NCBI GenBank assembly: GCA_963805605.1
Contig: CAWDUX010000002.1
Span: 1,736,001 to 1,800,000, forward strand
Direction of reading: 5' to 3'
Length of the DNA stretch: 64,000 bases
DNA from: Actinocatenispora sp963805605
Lineage (GTDB): Bacteria > Actinomycetota > Actinomycetes > Mycobacteriales > Micromonosporaceae
Each line of letters starts with the position of its first letter. Positions within the stretch are counted from its first letter, which is position 1. A program made the position numbers and the translations under genes. Positions 26,105 to 34,922 of this stretch are shown in pieces. Under the pieces are notes generated by a model that was not told the origin of the DNA, made no database searches, and worked only from the letters and a program-made list of their open reading frames with translations.

Positions 26105-26141
26105 GACGGGACGTACCCCAGGATGCTGGGCACGTCCCGTC
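26105..26141. terminator. Bidirectional terminator between MocR and bldC
   Basis: GACGGGACGT pairs with ACGTCCCGTC over 10 bp around a 17-nt loop. It sits between two convergent genes, so it can end both transcripts. Confidence 0.65.
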
Positions 26142-26200
26142 ACGCCACAACGTGGTCGTGCGTTGCCGCTGTGGTGCGCGACCCTGTGTCCGTCGCTGGA

Positions 26201-26410
26201 TCAGTCGCCCTGCCGCTGCTGAGGGATCTGGCCCTGAAGCAGGGCGCGAACCTCAGACTCGCGGTAGCGACGGTGGCCTCCCAGCGTCCGGATGGCGCTC
26301 AGCTTCCCGGCCTTGGCCCAGCGCGTCACCGTCTTGGGGTCGACCCGGAACATCGAGGCGACCTCAGCCGGGGTGAGCAGAGGCTCTGATTCGTGCGTAC
26401 GCGATGCCAT
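26201..26410 (-). CDS. bldC: BldC developmental regulator
   Basis: 69 residues, a single MerR-type winged helix with no effector domain: LLTPAEVASMFRVDPKTVTRWAKAGKLSAIRTLGGHRRYRESEV. The length and sequence fit BldC, which binds DNA as head-to-tail arrays and controls the timing of actinobacterial development. An Arg/Gln-rich tail follows. The ATG at 26410 is downstream of an AT-rich promoter-like region. The gene upstream on the same strand is a conserved hypothetical. Confidence 0.95.
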   Translation of the reverse strand: MASRTHESEPLLTPAEVASMFRVDPKTVTRWAKAGKLSAIRTLGGHRRYRESEVRALLQGQIPQQRQGD

Positions 26411-26575
26411 CGGTTACTCCTCCATGGTTACTCACAGCGATCGACCGGGGTCCCGCCGGCCAACGCTCTTCCATGGTCCGTCCTGTCCGCGATGTCCGAC
26501 ATGGGCCGAACGGATGAACTGCACTGGACGACAGGATGATTCAAGTCTCATTTTTCCGAATCAATCCCATAAAAG

Positions 26576-27454
26576 CTAGTTACGTCGTTCACGTAGTTGC
26601 ACCTTCCGCCACCGTTCGATCAGGTGCGAGTACAACTCGCCGGCTTTCTGTGCATCATCACGCGCAAGGGCGGCTACAGTGTCCGCCACAATCTGCGGAG
26701 AGTCATCGTCGAGCAACTCCCGGTCCCCCAACAGGTAGGCGAGCCCTCCGTAGTCCAACTCGACCACGGAACGTGGATGGAACTCCTCCAGCCACCGCAC
26801 GTCCGATTCGGCCGCCGCCGTGATGGGCGCCGTCTCACCGATCGTCCGACGCAGGACCGCGAGCGTACGATGCGCCCGCCGGCGCGCCTTCGCCATCGAT
26901 GTCCGGTACCGCAGGTGCCGGTCGTCCGCTGCCAGCGTCACCTGCCGCTCGTCGTACTCCACGAACGCGAACCACCGGGCCGGTATCGACCAGCCGGACA
27001 CCAGTTCGTGCAGCAGCTGGTCGTGACTGAGCGCCGAGCCCTCACCGCTGCCCACGGCCGGCCGGTCCCCGAGGGGGTTGGCCGCCGTCGTCCACTCCGA
27101 CACCGCCTGCTCGGCGGCACCGGTCAGGGCCGGCGGTACGAATGCGTCCGCGATCGCCGCCGGTACGCCGTGCCGGGCCGACAGGGCACCCTGAGCTACC
27201 TGGATACGCAGATCCCAGGGGCAGACAAGGACCATGTCCTGCTCGGTGAGCACGTACGCGTCGTCGGGCAGCACGGGCAGCTTGGTCCACCCGGCGCCCA
27301 GCGCCTGCAGCACGGCCCGGCGTTGCTGGCGCGGGCCGACAGACTGCGGCACCGCCCGCTCTGCGGTGAGGTAGCGGCGCCAATGCTGCTGGCGGGCACG
27401 CTCGAACGCGATCAGGGGCTCGTAGACCCGGAGGTACGCGGCGAAAGGCGGCAC
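26576..27454 (-). CDS. Conserved hypothetical protein next to bldC
   Basis: 292 residues from the GTG at 27454. There is no signal peptide or transmembrane helix. It contains a run of Trp-anchored helices (WTKLPVLPDDAYVLTEQDMVLVCPWD; HELVSGWSIPARWFAFVEYDERQV). The tail is charged and may be helical (REPEATED Arg/Glu, ending LIERWRKVQLRERRN). The order bldC-this gene is common in Micromonospora relatives. No enzyme motif is recognised, so the function stays unknown. The gene stands between bldC and the dehydrogenase at 27719, which is divergent. Confidence 0.75.
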   Translation of the reverse strand: MPPFAAYLRVYEPLIAFERARQQHWRRYLTAERAVPQSVGPRQQRRAVLQALGAGWTKLPVLPDDAYVLTEQDMVLVCPWDLRIQVAQGALSARHGVPAAIADAFVPPALTGAAEQAVSEWTTAANPLGDRPAVGSGEGSALSHDQLLHELVSGWSIPARWFAFVEYDERQVTLAADDRHLRYRTSMAKARRRAHRTLAVLRRTIGETAPITAAAESDVRWLEEFHPRSVVELDYGGLAYLLGDRELLDDDSPQIVADTVAALARDDAQKAGELYSHLIERWRKVQLRERRN

Positions 27455-27718
27455 GGCGCCGATGGTCCCACGCCGGCCGGTCCGCCCGCCGGCCGGTGGC
27501 CCGCCACCCGGCCCCAGGCGAGGTGACCAGCCTGGTCGGCGCCAGGTTACCGGGCGGTCGGCGTCCCGCCGCAGACCGCCGACCGGGGCCTGAGAAGATC
27601 GGTACCTGATGCCCGGTCGGGGGCGGCCGCGCGCACTACGCTCAGGCCTACCGGCGCACCCGCCGGCGATATGCCACCGCCCCACAAGGGCGCCGGCCCA
27701 GCAGGCTAGGAGCAAGTC

Positions 27719-28798
27719 ATGGGTGTATTCACCGCCGACACCGGCCACGAACAGGTGGTCTTCTGCCAGGACAAACAGTCCGGTTTGAAGGCGATCATCG
27801 CGATCTACTCGACAGCGCTCGGACCGTCCCTGGGCGGCACCCGCTTCTACCCCTACACCGGCGAGGCCGAGGCGATCCACGACGTACTCGAACTCTCCCG
27901 CGGCATGGCATACAAGAACGCGCTGGCCGGGCTGGACCTGGGTGGCGGCAAGGCGGTGATCTGGGGAGATCCTCGCACCGACAAGAGCGAGGCGCTACTG
28001 CGGGCGTACGGGCGCTTCATCGAGTCCCTGGCCGGTCGCTACTACACCGCGTGCGATGTGGGTACCTATGTCGCGGACATGGACATCGTGGCCAAGGAGA
28101 CCAGCTACGTCACCGGCCGCTCGGTCGAGCACGGCGGGGCGGGCGACTCGTCGATCCTCACCGCGTTCGGTGTCTTCCAGGGCATGCGGGCCGCCGCGGA
28201 GCACGTCTGGGGCTCCCCGACGCTGCGCGACCGGCGGGTCGGCGTGGCCGGGATCGGCAAGGTCGGCCGGATCCTGATCGAACACCTGACCGCCGACGGC
28301 GCGCACGTGGTGGTCACCGACCCCAACGAGGCCGCGATCGACTGGGTCCGGACCACCTACCCCCAGGTCGACATCGTCGCCGACACTTCCGCCCTGATCG
28401 CCAGCGACATCGACGTGTACGCGCCATGCGCCCTCGGCGGGGCGCTGTCCGACGACACGGTCACCGCGCTGCGCGCCAAGATCGTGTGCGGCGCGGCGAA
28501 CAACCAGTTGGCGCACGTCGGGGTCGAGAAGCTGTTGTCCGACCGGGGCATCCTGTACGCCCCCGACTACGTGGTCAACGCCGGCGGGGTGATCCAGGTC
28601 GCCGACGAGATCGACGGGTTCAGCTTCGAGCGGGCCAAGTCGCGAGCCACCAGGATCTTCGACACCACCCGGCAGATCCTGCAGCTCTCGGACACCGACG
28701 GAGTGCCGCCGGCGGTGGCCGCGGACCGGTTGGCCGAGCGCCGGATGGCCGAGTGCGGCCGACTGCGCAGCATCATGCTCCCCGGCTCGCGCCGGTAG
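27719..28798 (+). CDS. Leucine/valine/phenylalanine dehydrogenase
   Basis: 359 residues of the amino-acid dehydrogenase family. The substrate-binding GGTRFYPY (about residue 40) and the catalytic Lys in LDLGGGKAVI (about residue 80) are present, followed by CDVGTYVADMD and the NAD loop GVAGIGKVGRILIEHL near residue 180. It deaminates a branched-chain or aromatic amino acid to the 2-oxo acid. AGGAG precedes the ATG by 6 nt. In actinomycetes such enzymes feed 2-oxo acids to branched fatty acids or polyketide starters. It stands alone, divergent from the bldC-adjacent gene. Confidence 0.92.
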   Translation: MGVFTADTGHEQVVFCQDKQSGLKAIIAIYSTALGPSLGGTRFYPYTGEAEAIHDVLELSRGMAYKNALAGLDLGGGKAVIWGDPRTDKSEALLRAYGRFIESLAGRYYTACDVGTYVADMDIVAKETSYVTGRSVEHGGAGDSSILTAFGVFQGMRAAAEHVWGSPTLRDRRVGVAGIGKVGRILIEHLTADGAHVVVTDPNEAAIDWVRTTYPQVDIVADTSALIASDIDVYAPCALGGALSDDTVTALRAKIVCGAANNQLAHVGVEKLLSDRGILYAPDYVVNAGGVIQVADEIDGFSFERAKSRATRIFDTTRQILQLSDTDGVPPAVAADRLAERRMAECGRLRSIMLPGSRR

Positions 28799-28816
28799 CG
28801 TCCAGCAGCCACAACC

Positions 28817-28836
28817 ACCCGTTACGACGAACGGGT
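28817..28836 (+). terminator. Short hairpin after the dehydrogenase
   Basis: ACCCGTT pairs with AACGGGT (7 bp) around ACGACG, 18 nt past the stop. It is modest in strength. Confidence 0.5.
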
Positions 28837-29041
28837 CGGGACACTCGGGCGTGGCGCGGTGGGCACCGCCACCGCGCCGGGCGGGCGGGTGTCGCCGGCC
28901 ACTGACGACGACGCGCCCGCCGAACCGTGGGCCAAGGTGCCGAATCGGCAACGAGCGCTGTACCGTATTAACCACGAGAGATGCCTAAGTCACCGGGGTC
29001 GCCTCCGGCACCCCGTCATTACCGCGTGAGGGGGTCGAGCC

Positions 29042-29239
29042 ATGGGGCGCGGCCGTGCTAAGGCCAAGCAGACCAAAGTGGCCAGGCAGCTGAAGTACCA
29101 CACCCCTAACACCGACCTCGACGCGTTGCAGCGCGAACTGGGGACCGGTCGTTCCGACGGGGAAACCTTCGACGGCATGGACGAGTACGGGGAACCGTAC
29201 GAAGAGGAGTCCGGCCAGCACGCCGTCAACGGCCGCTGA
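29042..29239 (+). CDS. DUF3073 protein
   Basis: 65 residues, highly charged. It starts MGRGRAKAKQTKVARQLKY, the near-invariant opening of DUF3073, and has DYxEPYEEESG near the end. It is basic at the front and acidic at the back, with no known enzyme motif. The family is restricted to actinobacteria and of unknown function, possibly linked to RNA or ribosomes by its basic start. GAGGGGG lies just upstream of the ATG. Confidence 0.9.
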   Translation: MGRGRAKAKQTKVARQLKYHTPNTDLDALQRELGTGRSDGETFDGMDEYGEPYEEESGQHAVNGR

Positions 29240-29251
29240 TTCCCGACTCCG

Positions 29252-29303
29252 GTCCGGCCGACACCGGCACACGCGTTGTCCGGCCGACACCGGCACATGC
29301 GTT
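29252..29303. repeat. Tandem 26-bp duplication
   Basis: Two head-to-tail copies of a 26-bp unit beginning GTCCGGCCGACACCGG and ending GCGTT, differing at one base (CACACG versus CACATG), directly after the DUF3073 gene. A partial third copy is suggested further on. Confidence 0.75.
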
Positions 29304-29366
29304 CCGGTCCGGGCGCCACGAATCCGGTCGGCACCGGTACGTGGCACGAGCCGACATGATGGCCGG

Positions 29367-29392
29367 CCGCCCCGTCGTACCAGATGGGGCGG
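29367..29392. terminator. Hairpin between convergent DUF3073 and ferritin-like genes
   Basis: CCGCCCC pairs with GGGGCGG around a 12-nt loop, between two convergent genes. The stem is short but very GC-rich. Confidence 0.5.
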
Positions 29393-29416
29393 ACCGGTCG
29401 CTCGTCGTCGTCCGGC

Positions 29417-30364
29417 TCAGGCGGTAGCGGCGGACTCGTTGCTGCCCGAATCGTGTTTCGGTACGCCCACCGGCCGGGTCAACGCACCGGCGACCGTGCG
29501 CGCCCGCGGCACCGCCGCGTCCCGCAACCCGGTGAGCCGGTGCACCAGCATGCGCTTACGGTCGGCCACGCCCGGCCCGACGCCATACTTCGCCACGGCC
29601 CGACGCACCAGGTCCAGGCCGTCCTGACCGGGAAGCTCATCCAGCTTGCGGTCGATGCGCTCGATGTACTTGCTGCCCTCCGGGCCGCCCATCAGGTAGT
29701 TCAGTACGAAAGCGGTCTCCCGCTTGGGCTGGATGGACGAACCTACCGGTTCCCAGAACGCCTTCAGCGCGAAGCGGGTCAGCTTCCGGGCCCGGGACGA
29801 CCGCTCCAACCGGTCCTTCGCCTGCGAGGCGTAGAAGGCCAGATGCCGGGTCTCCTGCTTCTGTACGCGCTTGAGTAGCTTGCCCAGCTCGGGATGATCC
29901 TCGCGCTGGATCATCCGGGCGTACGCGGCGTGCGCCGACCACTCGTTGATCGCGCCCCAGGTCATGTGTACGGCGACGAAGTCCTCGCCGATGATGTTGG
30001 CCGCGAGCGCCTGGTTGATCGGCGCCAGTCGGTCCATGATCCCCTGCGCCAGCCGCACCTCACGGATGTGCGCGTAGTCGGCGAGCATGCCGTGGGTCCG
30101 GAGCACCTTGTCGAGGGCCTCGCCGTGCCAGAACTCCTCGTACGCCCAGTGCGTGAGGAAGGCCGTCACCTCGGGATCCTTGTGGGACGGCGTCACCAGC
30201 AGGTCGCGCAGATAGCAGATGGTATGACTTTCCACGTCCGACATGTAGCGAAGTGTCCGCAGCGCCGCCGGGGAGAGCGGACGCTCGCGGAACGCGTCAT
30301 AGTCGACGTCGTCATACTTGACTCGCACGGAGTTGTTCTTGAATCCATCGATGTCGAAGGCCAC
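29417..30364 (-). CDS. Ferritin-like diiron protein (acyl-ACP desaturase/oxidase type)
   Basis: 315 residues of a helical bundle. Four diiron ligands can be placed: Glu in VESHTICYLRDLL (about residue 43), EEFWHGEALDKVL with Glu and His (about residue 75), Glu in GAINEWSAHAAYARM (about residue 135), and ETRHLAFYA with Glu and His (about residue 165). This pattern is that of the soluble desaturase / ribonucleotide-reductase-like superfamily. The substrate is unknown. The C-terminal 50 residues are basic and disordered. The gene converges on DUF3073. Confidence 0.85.
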   Translation of the reverse strand: MAFDIDGFKNNSVRVKYDDVDYDAFRERPLSPAALRTLRYMSDVESHTICYLRDLLVTPSHKDPEVTAFLTHWAYEEFWHGEALDKVLRTHGMLADYAHIREVRLAQGIMDRLAPINQALAANIIGEDFVAVHMTWGAINEWSAHAAYARMIQREDHPELGKLLKRVQKQETRHLAFYASQAKDRLERSSRARKLTRFALKAFWEPVGSSIQPKRETAFVLNYLMGGPEGSKYIERIDRKLDELPGQDGLDLVRRAVAKYGVGPGVADRKRMLVHRLTGLRDAAVPRARTVAGALTRPVGVPKHDSGSNESAATA

Positions 30365-30597
30365 GTTGGTATTCGTATCCTGTGACGCCCCGGATTGCTA
30401 GCCACAAGAATCGGCAAAAATTCGCCAAACGGTCAGAACGCCAGATGAGTTGCACCAATCTGGCTGGTCGTACCGACACGGTTTACGGCAGGCTCGACAT
30501 CGAGGGACACTAGCGGACGAACCGCTGGGCGCGGCCGAACGGCCGGTGCCATCCCGAACCCACTGCCACCGGCAGCAACATCACAGGGGGGCCAGGA

Positions 30598-30861
30598 ATG
30601 CACACCACGGTACCCACCGGGCAGGACCGCCCCGAACCGCACACCGCGGCACGACCCTTCGGACTACGCTTCGCCCGGCCGCCCCGCAACCCCATCGACC
30701 TCGACCTCGACCGGATCGAGTACGACGAGGAACGGCAGATCTCGCTGGCCCTCGACGGCACCGAGATGGTCCCACTCACCGACCACTCGCTCAGCGTCAC
30801 CCTGCAGACCAGCGGCAGCACCCCGCGCGAGGACGAGATCTACGACAAGTCATTCCGGTGA
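30598..30861 (+). CDS. tgmA: ATP-grasp-modified peptide (graspetide) precursor, TgmA type
   Basis: 87 residues. A leader motif RPFGLRFARP (residues 19-28) matches the conserved recognition segment of TgmA-type precursors. An acidic Asp/Leu-rich segment follows at 31-45, then the C-terminal core (about 67-87) with Thr68, Thr71, Ser72, Ser74 and Thr75, followed by Glu78, Asp79, Glu80, Asp83 and Lys84. These are donors and acceptors suited to side-chain ester or amide crosslinks. The stop overlaps the maturase start by 4 nt. No methyltransferase follows, unlike many related clusters. Confidence 0.85.
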   Translation: MHTTVPTGQDRPEPHTAARPFGLRFARPPRNPIDLDLDRIEYDEERQISLALDGTEMVPLTDHSLSVTLQTSGSTPREDEIYDKSFR

Positions 30862-31802
30862 CCGTACTGGTCCTCACCGCGCCACTCGACCCGACCGCCG
30901 ACCTGGTGGTGACCGAACTACGCCGCCGGGCCGTACCGGTGTTCCGCTGCGATCCGGCCGACTTCCCGCAGCGGCTCCAACTACGCGCCGAGTTCGACGG
31001 GCAGTGGCGCGGCACGATCCGTACCGCCCACCGGGAACTCGCACTCACCGATATCCGGTCCGGCTACTACCGGCGGCCCGGCGGCGTCGCCGTCAGTGCC
31101 GAACTCGCCGCACTCGACCAGGAATGGGCCGTACAGGAGGCCCGCGGTGGCTTCGGTGGGCTGCTCGCCGCCGTACCGCACTGGCTGAACCACCCGGACC
31201 GGATGGACCACGCGGAATACAAGCCGGTACAGCTCGCCGCGGCGACCGCCGCCGGCCTGGCTACCCCGCGCACCCTGATCACCAACGACCCGGACGCGGC
31301 CCGGCGTTTCGTGGCGGACCTGCCGCGCGCCGTGTACAAGGCGTTCTGCTCGACCGTACGGGAGCCCGCCGGGCGCCGGTTCATCTACACCACCCCCGTC
31401 GACACCTCAGCCCTGACCGACGGGACCGTGCACTACACCGCACACCAGTTCCAGGAATGGATCGACAAGGAGTACGAGATCCGGCTGACCGTGGTCGACG
31501 AGCAGTTCTTCGCCGCCCGGCTGACCGGCCGGTCGCCCGACGCGCACATCGACTGGCGTTCCGACTACGACAACGTCGGCTACGCGGTCGCCCAGGTGCC
31601 CGCACCGGTCCGGCGAGCCGTCGCCCAGATGCTCGCCGACCTCGGACTACGCTTCGCCGCGATGGACTTCGCGGTACGCCCCGACGGCAGCTGGGTGTTC
31701 CTGGACCTCAACCCCAACGGCCAGTGGGGCTGGATCGAACACGAGACTGGCCTGCCGATCTGCGCCGCCCTCGCCGACGCCCTCGCCACTCCATCCCCGT
31801 GA
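30858..31802 (+). CDS. tgmB: ATP-grasp graspetide maturase, TgmB type
   Basis: 314 residues of the ATP-grasp ligase fold. The pre-ATP-grasp region has ELRRRAVPVFRCDPADFPQ and SGYYRRPGG, the ATP lobe YKAFCSTVREPAGRRFIYTT, and the Mg-binding strand FAAMDFAVRPDGSWVFLDLNPNGQWGW near residue 275, with Asp, Asn and Glu ligands. It should join Ser/Thr or Lys side chains to Asp/Glu side chains of the TgmA core. It is translationally coupled to the precursor by GTGA and followed by an inverted-repeat element, so the locus ends here. Confidence 0.92.
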   Translation: MTVLVLTAPLDPTADLVVTELRRRAVPVFRCDPADFPQRLQLRAEFDGQWRGTIRTAHRELALTDIRSGYYRRPGGVAVSAELAALDQEWAVQEARGGFGGLLAAVPHWLNHPDRMDHAEYKPVQLAAATAAGLATPRTLITNDPDAARRFVADLPRAVYKAFCSTVREPAGRRFIYTTPVDTSALTDGTVHYTAHQFQEWIDKEYEIRLTVVDEQFFAARLTGRSPDAHIDWRSDYDNVGYAVAQVPAPVRRAVAQMLADLGLRFAAMDFAVRPDGSWVFLDLNPNGQWGWIEHETGLPICAALADALATPSP

Positions 31803-31834
31803 CCACACCGCACCGCACCGCACCGCACCTGAAG

Positions 31835-31894
31835 GCATTTTCCCCGAAAGGGACGTCATGTCGCTTTCGACTATCGGGCATTCGGGGAAAATGC
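31835..31894. repeat. GCATTTTCCCCGAA inverted-repeat element, copy A
   Basis: GCATTTTCCCCGAA at 31835-31848 is perfectly inverted at 31881-31894. It lies between convergent tgmB and purM, where it could end both transcripts. The same arms recur at 49176-49240 between purD and purA. Confidence 0.8.
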
Positions 31895-31958
31895 GCGCGT
31901 CAGTAGGGGGTGCGTGCACAAGGACGCGCAAGGACAGGGGCGTACACGTACGGAAGGG

Positions 31959-33107
31959 TCAGCCGCGGGTGTGGGAGCCCAGCATCTGTACGTGGCCGCT
32001 GCCCTCGATGATTTCGCCGAGCACCCAGGCGTCCACCTCGTGGGCGGCCAGCAGCGAGATGGCGCGGTCCACGTCGGCCGGGCCGACGATGGCGATCATG
32101 CCGACACCCTGGTTGAAGGTGCGCTCCATCTCGTCGGAGTCGATCCGGCCCTTCGTGGCGACCAGATCGAACACCGGCTGCGGGTGCCAGCTGGACCGGT
32201 CCACGAGCGCGTCGAGATGCTCCGGCAGCGAACGCACCAGGTTGCCGGGAATGCCGCCGCCGGTGATGTGGGCGAAGGCGTGCACGTCGCACTCCCGGAT
32301 CAGCGCCAGGCAGTCCTGCGCGTAGATACGGGTCGGTACGAGCAGTTCCTCGCCCAGCGTGCGCTGGCTGCCCAGGTCGTCGATGACCGTGTCCAGCTTC
32401 ATCCGGCCGGCGCCGAGCAGTACGTGGCGCACCAGGGAGAAACCGTTGGAGTGCAGGCCGGACGAACCGAGCGCGATGAGCGTGTCGCCGACCTGTACGC
32501 GGTCGCCGCCGAGCACCTGGTCGGCCTCCACCACGCCGATACCGGTGCCGGAGATGTCGTACTCGTCGGCGCGAAGCATGCCCGGGTGTTCGGCGACCTC
32601 GCCGCCGACCAGGGAGCAGCCCGCGTACCGGCAGCCGTCCGCGATGCCCGCGACGATCTCCACGATCCGTTCCGGTACGACCTCACCGCAGGCCACGTAG
32701 TCCTGTAGGAACAGCGGTTCCGCCCCGCACACCACCAGGTCGTCAACGACCATCGCGACCAGGTCGACGCCGACCGTGTCGTGGATGCCCATCTGCTGGG
32801 CGATCGCCAGCTTGGTGCCGACGCCGTCGGTCGAGGAGGCCAGCAGCGGCTTGCGGTACTTCGTGGTGTCCAGGGCAAAGAGCCCGGCGAAACCGCCGAT
32901 ACCGCCGACCACCTCGGGCCGGAAGGTCTTGTGGACCTTGGCCTTCATCATCTCGACGGCCTGCTCACCGGCCTCGATGTTCACCCCGGCCTCGGCATAG
33001 GCGCCCCGCCGACGGGGGCGTCCCGCGCCGCCGGACCATGGCACCGTGCCCGCCCGCGGGCCGGTAGCTCCGGTCGGTTCGCCACCAGGCTGAGTCAACT
33101 GGGTCAC
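31959..33107 (-). CDS. purM: Phosphoribosylformylglycinamidine cyclo-ligase
   Basis: 382 residues. PurM closes AICAR-pathway intermediate FGAM to AIR with ATP, the fifth step of purine synthesis. Signatures: DTTKYRKPLLASSTDGVGTKLAIAQ and SLVGGEVAEHPGMLRADEYDISG, with FAHITGGGIPGNLVRSLP at the C-terminus. From the GTG at 33107 (GAGGGGA upstream) there is a Pro/Gly-rich N-terminal extension of about 45 residues before the usual start at AYAEAGVNIEAGEQAVEMMK, which may be extra or reflect a later start. It lies 56 nt after purF. Confidence 0.95.
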   Translation of the reverse strand: MTQLTQPGGEPTGATGPRAGTVPWSGGAGRPRRRGAYAEAGVNIEAGEQAVEMMKAKVHKTFRPEVVGGIGGFAGLFALDTTKYRKPLLASSTDGVGTKLAIAQQMGIHDTVGVDLVAMVVDDLVVCGAEPLFLQDYVACGEVVPERIVEIVAGIADGCRYAGCSLVGGEVAEHPGMLRADEYDISGTGIGVVEADQVLGGDRVQVGDTLIALGSSGLHSNGFSLVRHVLLGAGRMKLDTVIDDLGSQRTLGEELLVPTRIYAQDCLALIRECDVHAFAHITGGGIPGNLVRSLPEHLDALVDRSSWHPQPVFDLVATKGRIDSDEMERTFNQGVGMIAIVGPADVDRAISLLAAHEVDAWVLGEIIEGSGHVQMLGSHTRG

Positions 33108-33163
33108 CGGTTCTCCCCTCAGGCAGGCTTGTTGACCTGCGACATCACGGTCGGCCTGCGACA

Positions 33164-34765
33164 TCACGGACGCCGGAGCGCGTCCGCACCACCCGGGCTG
33201 GACGCCAGAATCCCGGCGCGCTTTCCGGTGCGATCACTCTCGGTGTCACGTTCGGTGCTCGTGGGCCCGTCCGGCCCGTCGGTGCGCTGCTGTGCGCGTG
33301 CCGCACTGTCGGCCCGCCGGCCGATGCCTTCCAGGACGTGCTTGCCGACCAGACTGTCGGCCGGCAGTTCCACCGGGTAGACACCGTCGAAACAGGCCCG
33401 GCAGAGCCGGTTACGGGGCTGCTCGGTGGCGGCGATCAGATTGTCCAGCGACACGTAGCCGAGAGTGTCGGCGCCCACCGAGCGCCGTACCCCGTCCAGG
33501 TCGAGGCCGTTGGCCAGCAGCTCGGCCCGGGTCGCGAAGTCGATGCCGTAGAAACACGGCCACTTCACCGGGGGCGACGCGATCCGTACGTGCACTTCCA
33601 GCGCACCCGCCTCGCGCAGCATCCGTACGATCGCCCGCTGGGTGTTGCCGCGCACGATCGAGTCGTCCACCACCACGACCCGCTTACCGCGGATCTGTTC
33701 ACGCAGCGGGTTGAGCTTGAGCCGGATACCGAGCTGGCGGATCGTCTGGGACGGCTCGATGAAGGTGCGGCCGACGTAGGAGTTCTTGACCAGGCCCATG
33801 CCGTACGCGATGCCGGACTCGTTGGCGTAGCCGATCGCGGCCGGGGTGCCCGACTCGGGGCTGGGGATGACCAGGTCCGCTTCGACCGGGTACTCCCGGG
33901 CCAGCCGCCGACCGATCTCCACCCGGGTCGCGTACACGTTGCGCCCGGCGATGGTGGTGTCGGGGCGGGCCAGGTAGACGTACTCGAACAGGCAGCCCTT
34001 GGGTTGGGGTGCGGCGAAGCGTTCGCTGCGCAGACCATTCTCGTCGATCGCGAGCAGTTCGCCGGGTTCGACCTCGCGGACCACCGCGGCGCCGACGATG
34101 TCGAGGGCGGCGGTCTCCGAGGCGACCACCCAGCCGCGCTCCAGCCTGCCCAGTACGAGCGGATGCAGGCCCTGCGGGTCACGGGCGGCGTACAGGGTGT
34201 CCTCGTCGCAGAACACGAAACTGAAAGCGCCGCGCAGGTCCGGCAGCAGCTGCAGCGCGGCGGCCTCGACGGACAGGTCGGGCCGGGCAGCCAGCAGCGT
34301 GGTCACCAGGGTGGTGTCGTTGGTGGCGCCGGCCTCCAGGCCGAGTTCCTCGACCTGGTGCGCCAGTTCGACGGTGTTGACCAGGTTTCCGTTGTGGGCC
34401 AGCGCGATGGTGGTGCCGGCGCTGGTGGAACGCAGCGTCGGCTGGGCGTTCTCCCAGTTGGAGCCGCCGGTGGTGGAGTAACGACAGTGGCCGACCGCGA
34501 TGTGCCCGCGCAGGCTGGCCAGCGAGGACTCGTCGAAGACCTGAGAGACCAGGCCGAGGTCCTTGTAGACCACCACGCCGGACCCGTCACTGACCGCGAT
34601 GCCGGCAGCTTCCTGGCCACGGTGCTGTAACGCGTAGAGCCCGAAAAAAGAAAGTTTGGCCACTTCCTCGCCCGGCGCCCAGACACCGAAGACACCGCAG
34701 GCATCCTGTGGTCCGGGAGAGTCGGGGTCAAGGTCGTGGGTCAGCAGCCCGTCGCCTCGGGGCAC
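33164..34765 (-). CDS. purF: Amidophosphoribosyltransferase
   Basis: 533 residues. PurF makes 5-phosphoribosylamine from PRPP and glutamine, the committed step of purine synthesis. A short propeptide (about 22 residues) precedes the glutaminase Cys in DACGVFGVW. The PRPP loop is VVVVDDSIVRGNT near residue 370, and NRLCRACFDGVYP contains the CxxC that fits the Fe-S type of PurF. The GTG at 34765 has GAGGAG upstream. It is followed by purM 56 nt downstream. The last 40 residues are a charged tail not seen in shorter homologues. Confidence 0.95.
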   Translation of the reverse strand: MPRGDGLLTHDLDPDSPGPQDACGVFGVWAPGEEVAKLSFFGLYALQHRGQEAAGIAVSDGSGVVVYKDLGLVSQVFDESSLASLRGHIAVGHCRYSTTGGSNWENAQPTLRSTSAGTTIALAHNGNLVNTVELAHQVEELGLEAGATNDTTLVTTLLAARPDLSVEAAALQLLPDLRGAFSFVFCDEDTLYAARDPQGLHPLVLGRLERGWVVASETAALDIVGAAVVREVEPGELLAIDENGLRSERFAAPQPKGCLFEYVYLARPDTTIAGRNVYATRVEIGRRLAREYPVEADLVIPSPESGTPAAIGYANESGIAYGMGLVKNSYVGRTFIEPSQTIRQLGIRLKLNPLREQIRGKRVVVVDDSIVRGNTQRAIVRMLREAGALEVHVRIASPPVKWPCFYGIDFATRAELLANGLDLDGVRRSVGADTLGYVSLDNLIAATEQPRNRLCRACFDGVYPVELPADSLVGKHVLEGIGRRADSAARAQQRTDGPDGPTSTERDTESDRTGKRAGILASSPGGADALRRP

Positions 34766-34922
34766 TGCCGCTCCTCGCAAGCAGGGAATAGCCGTCGTCA
34801 CCAAGTGTACGCGAGTCCCCGTCGATGACCGGGAGCCATGGTCTGGCGGCACTTTGTCGGTGCACACCACATAAAGCATGATCATCCCAGAAAGCGGACA
34901 CCGTCCGGTATTGCGCCTGAAG

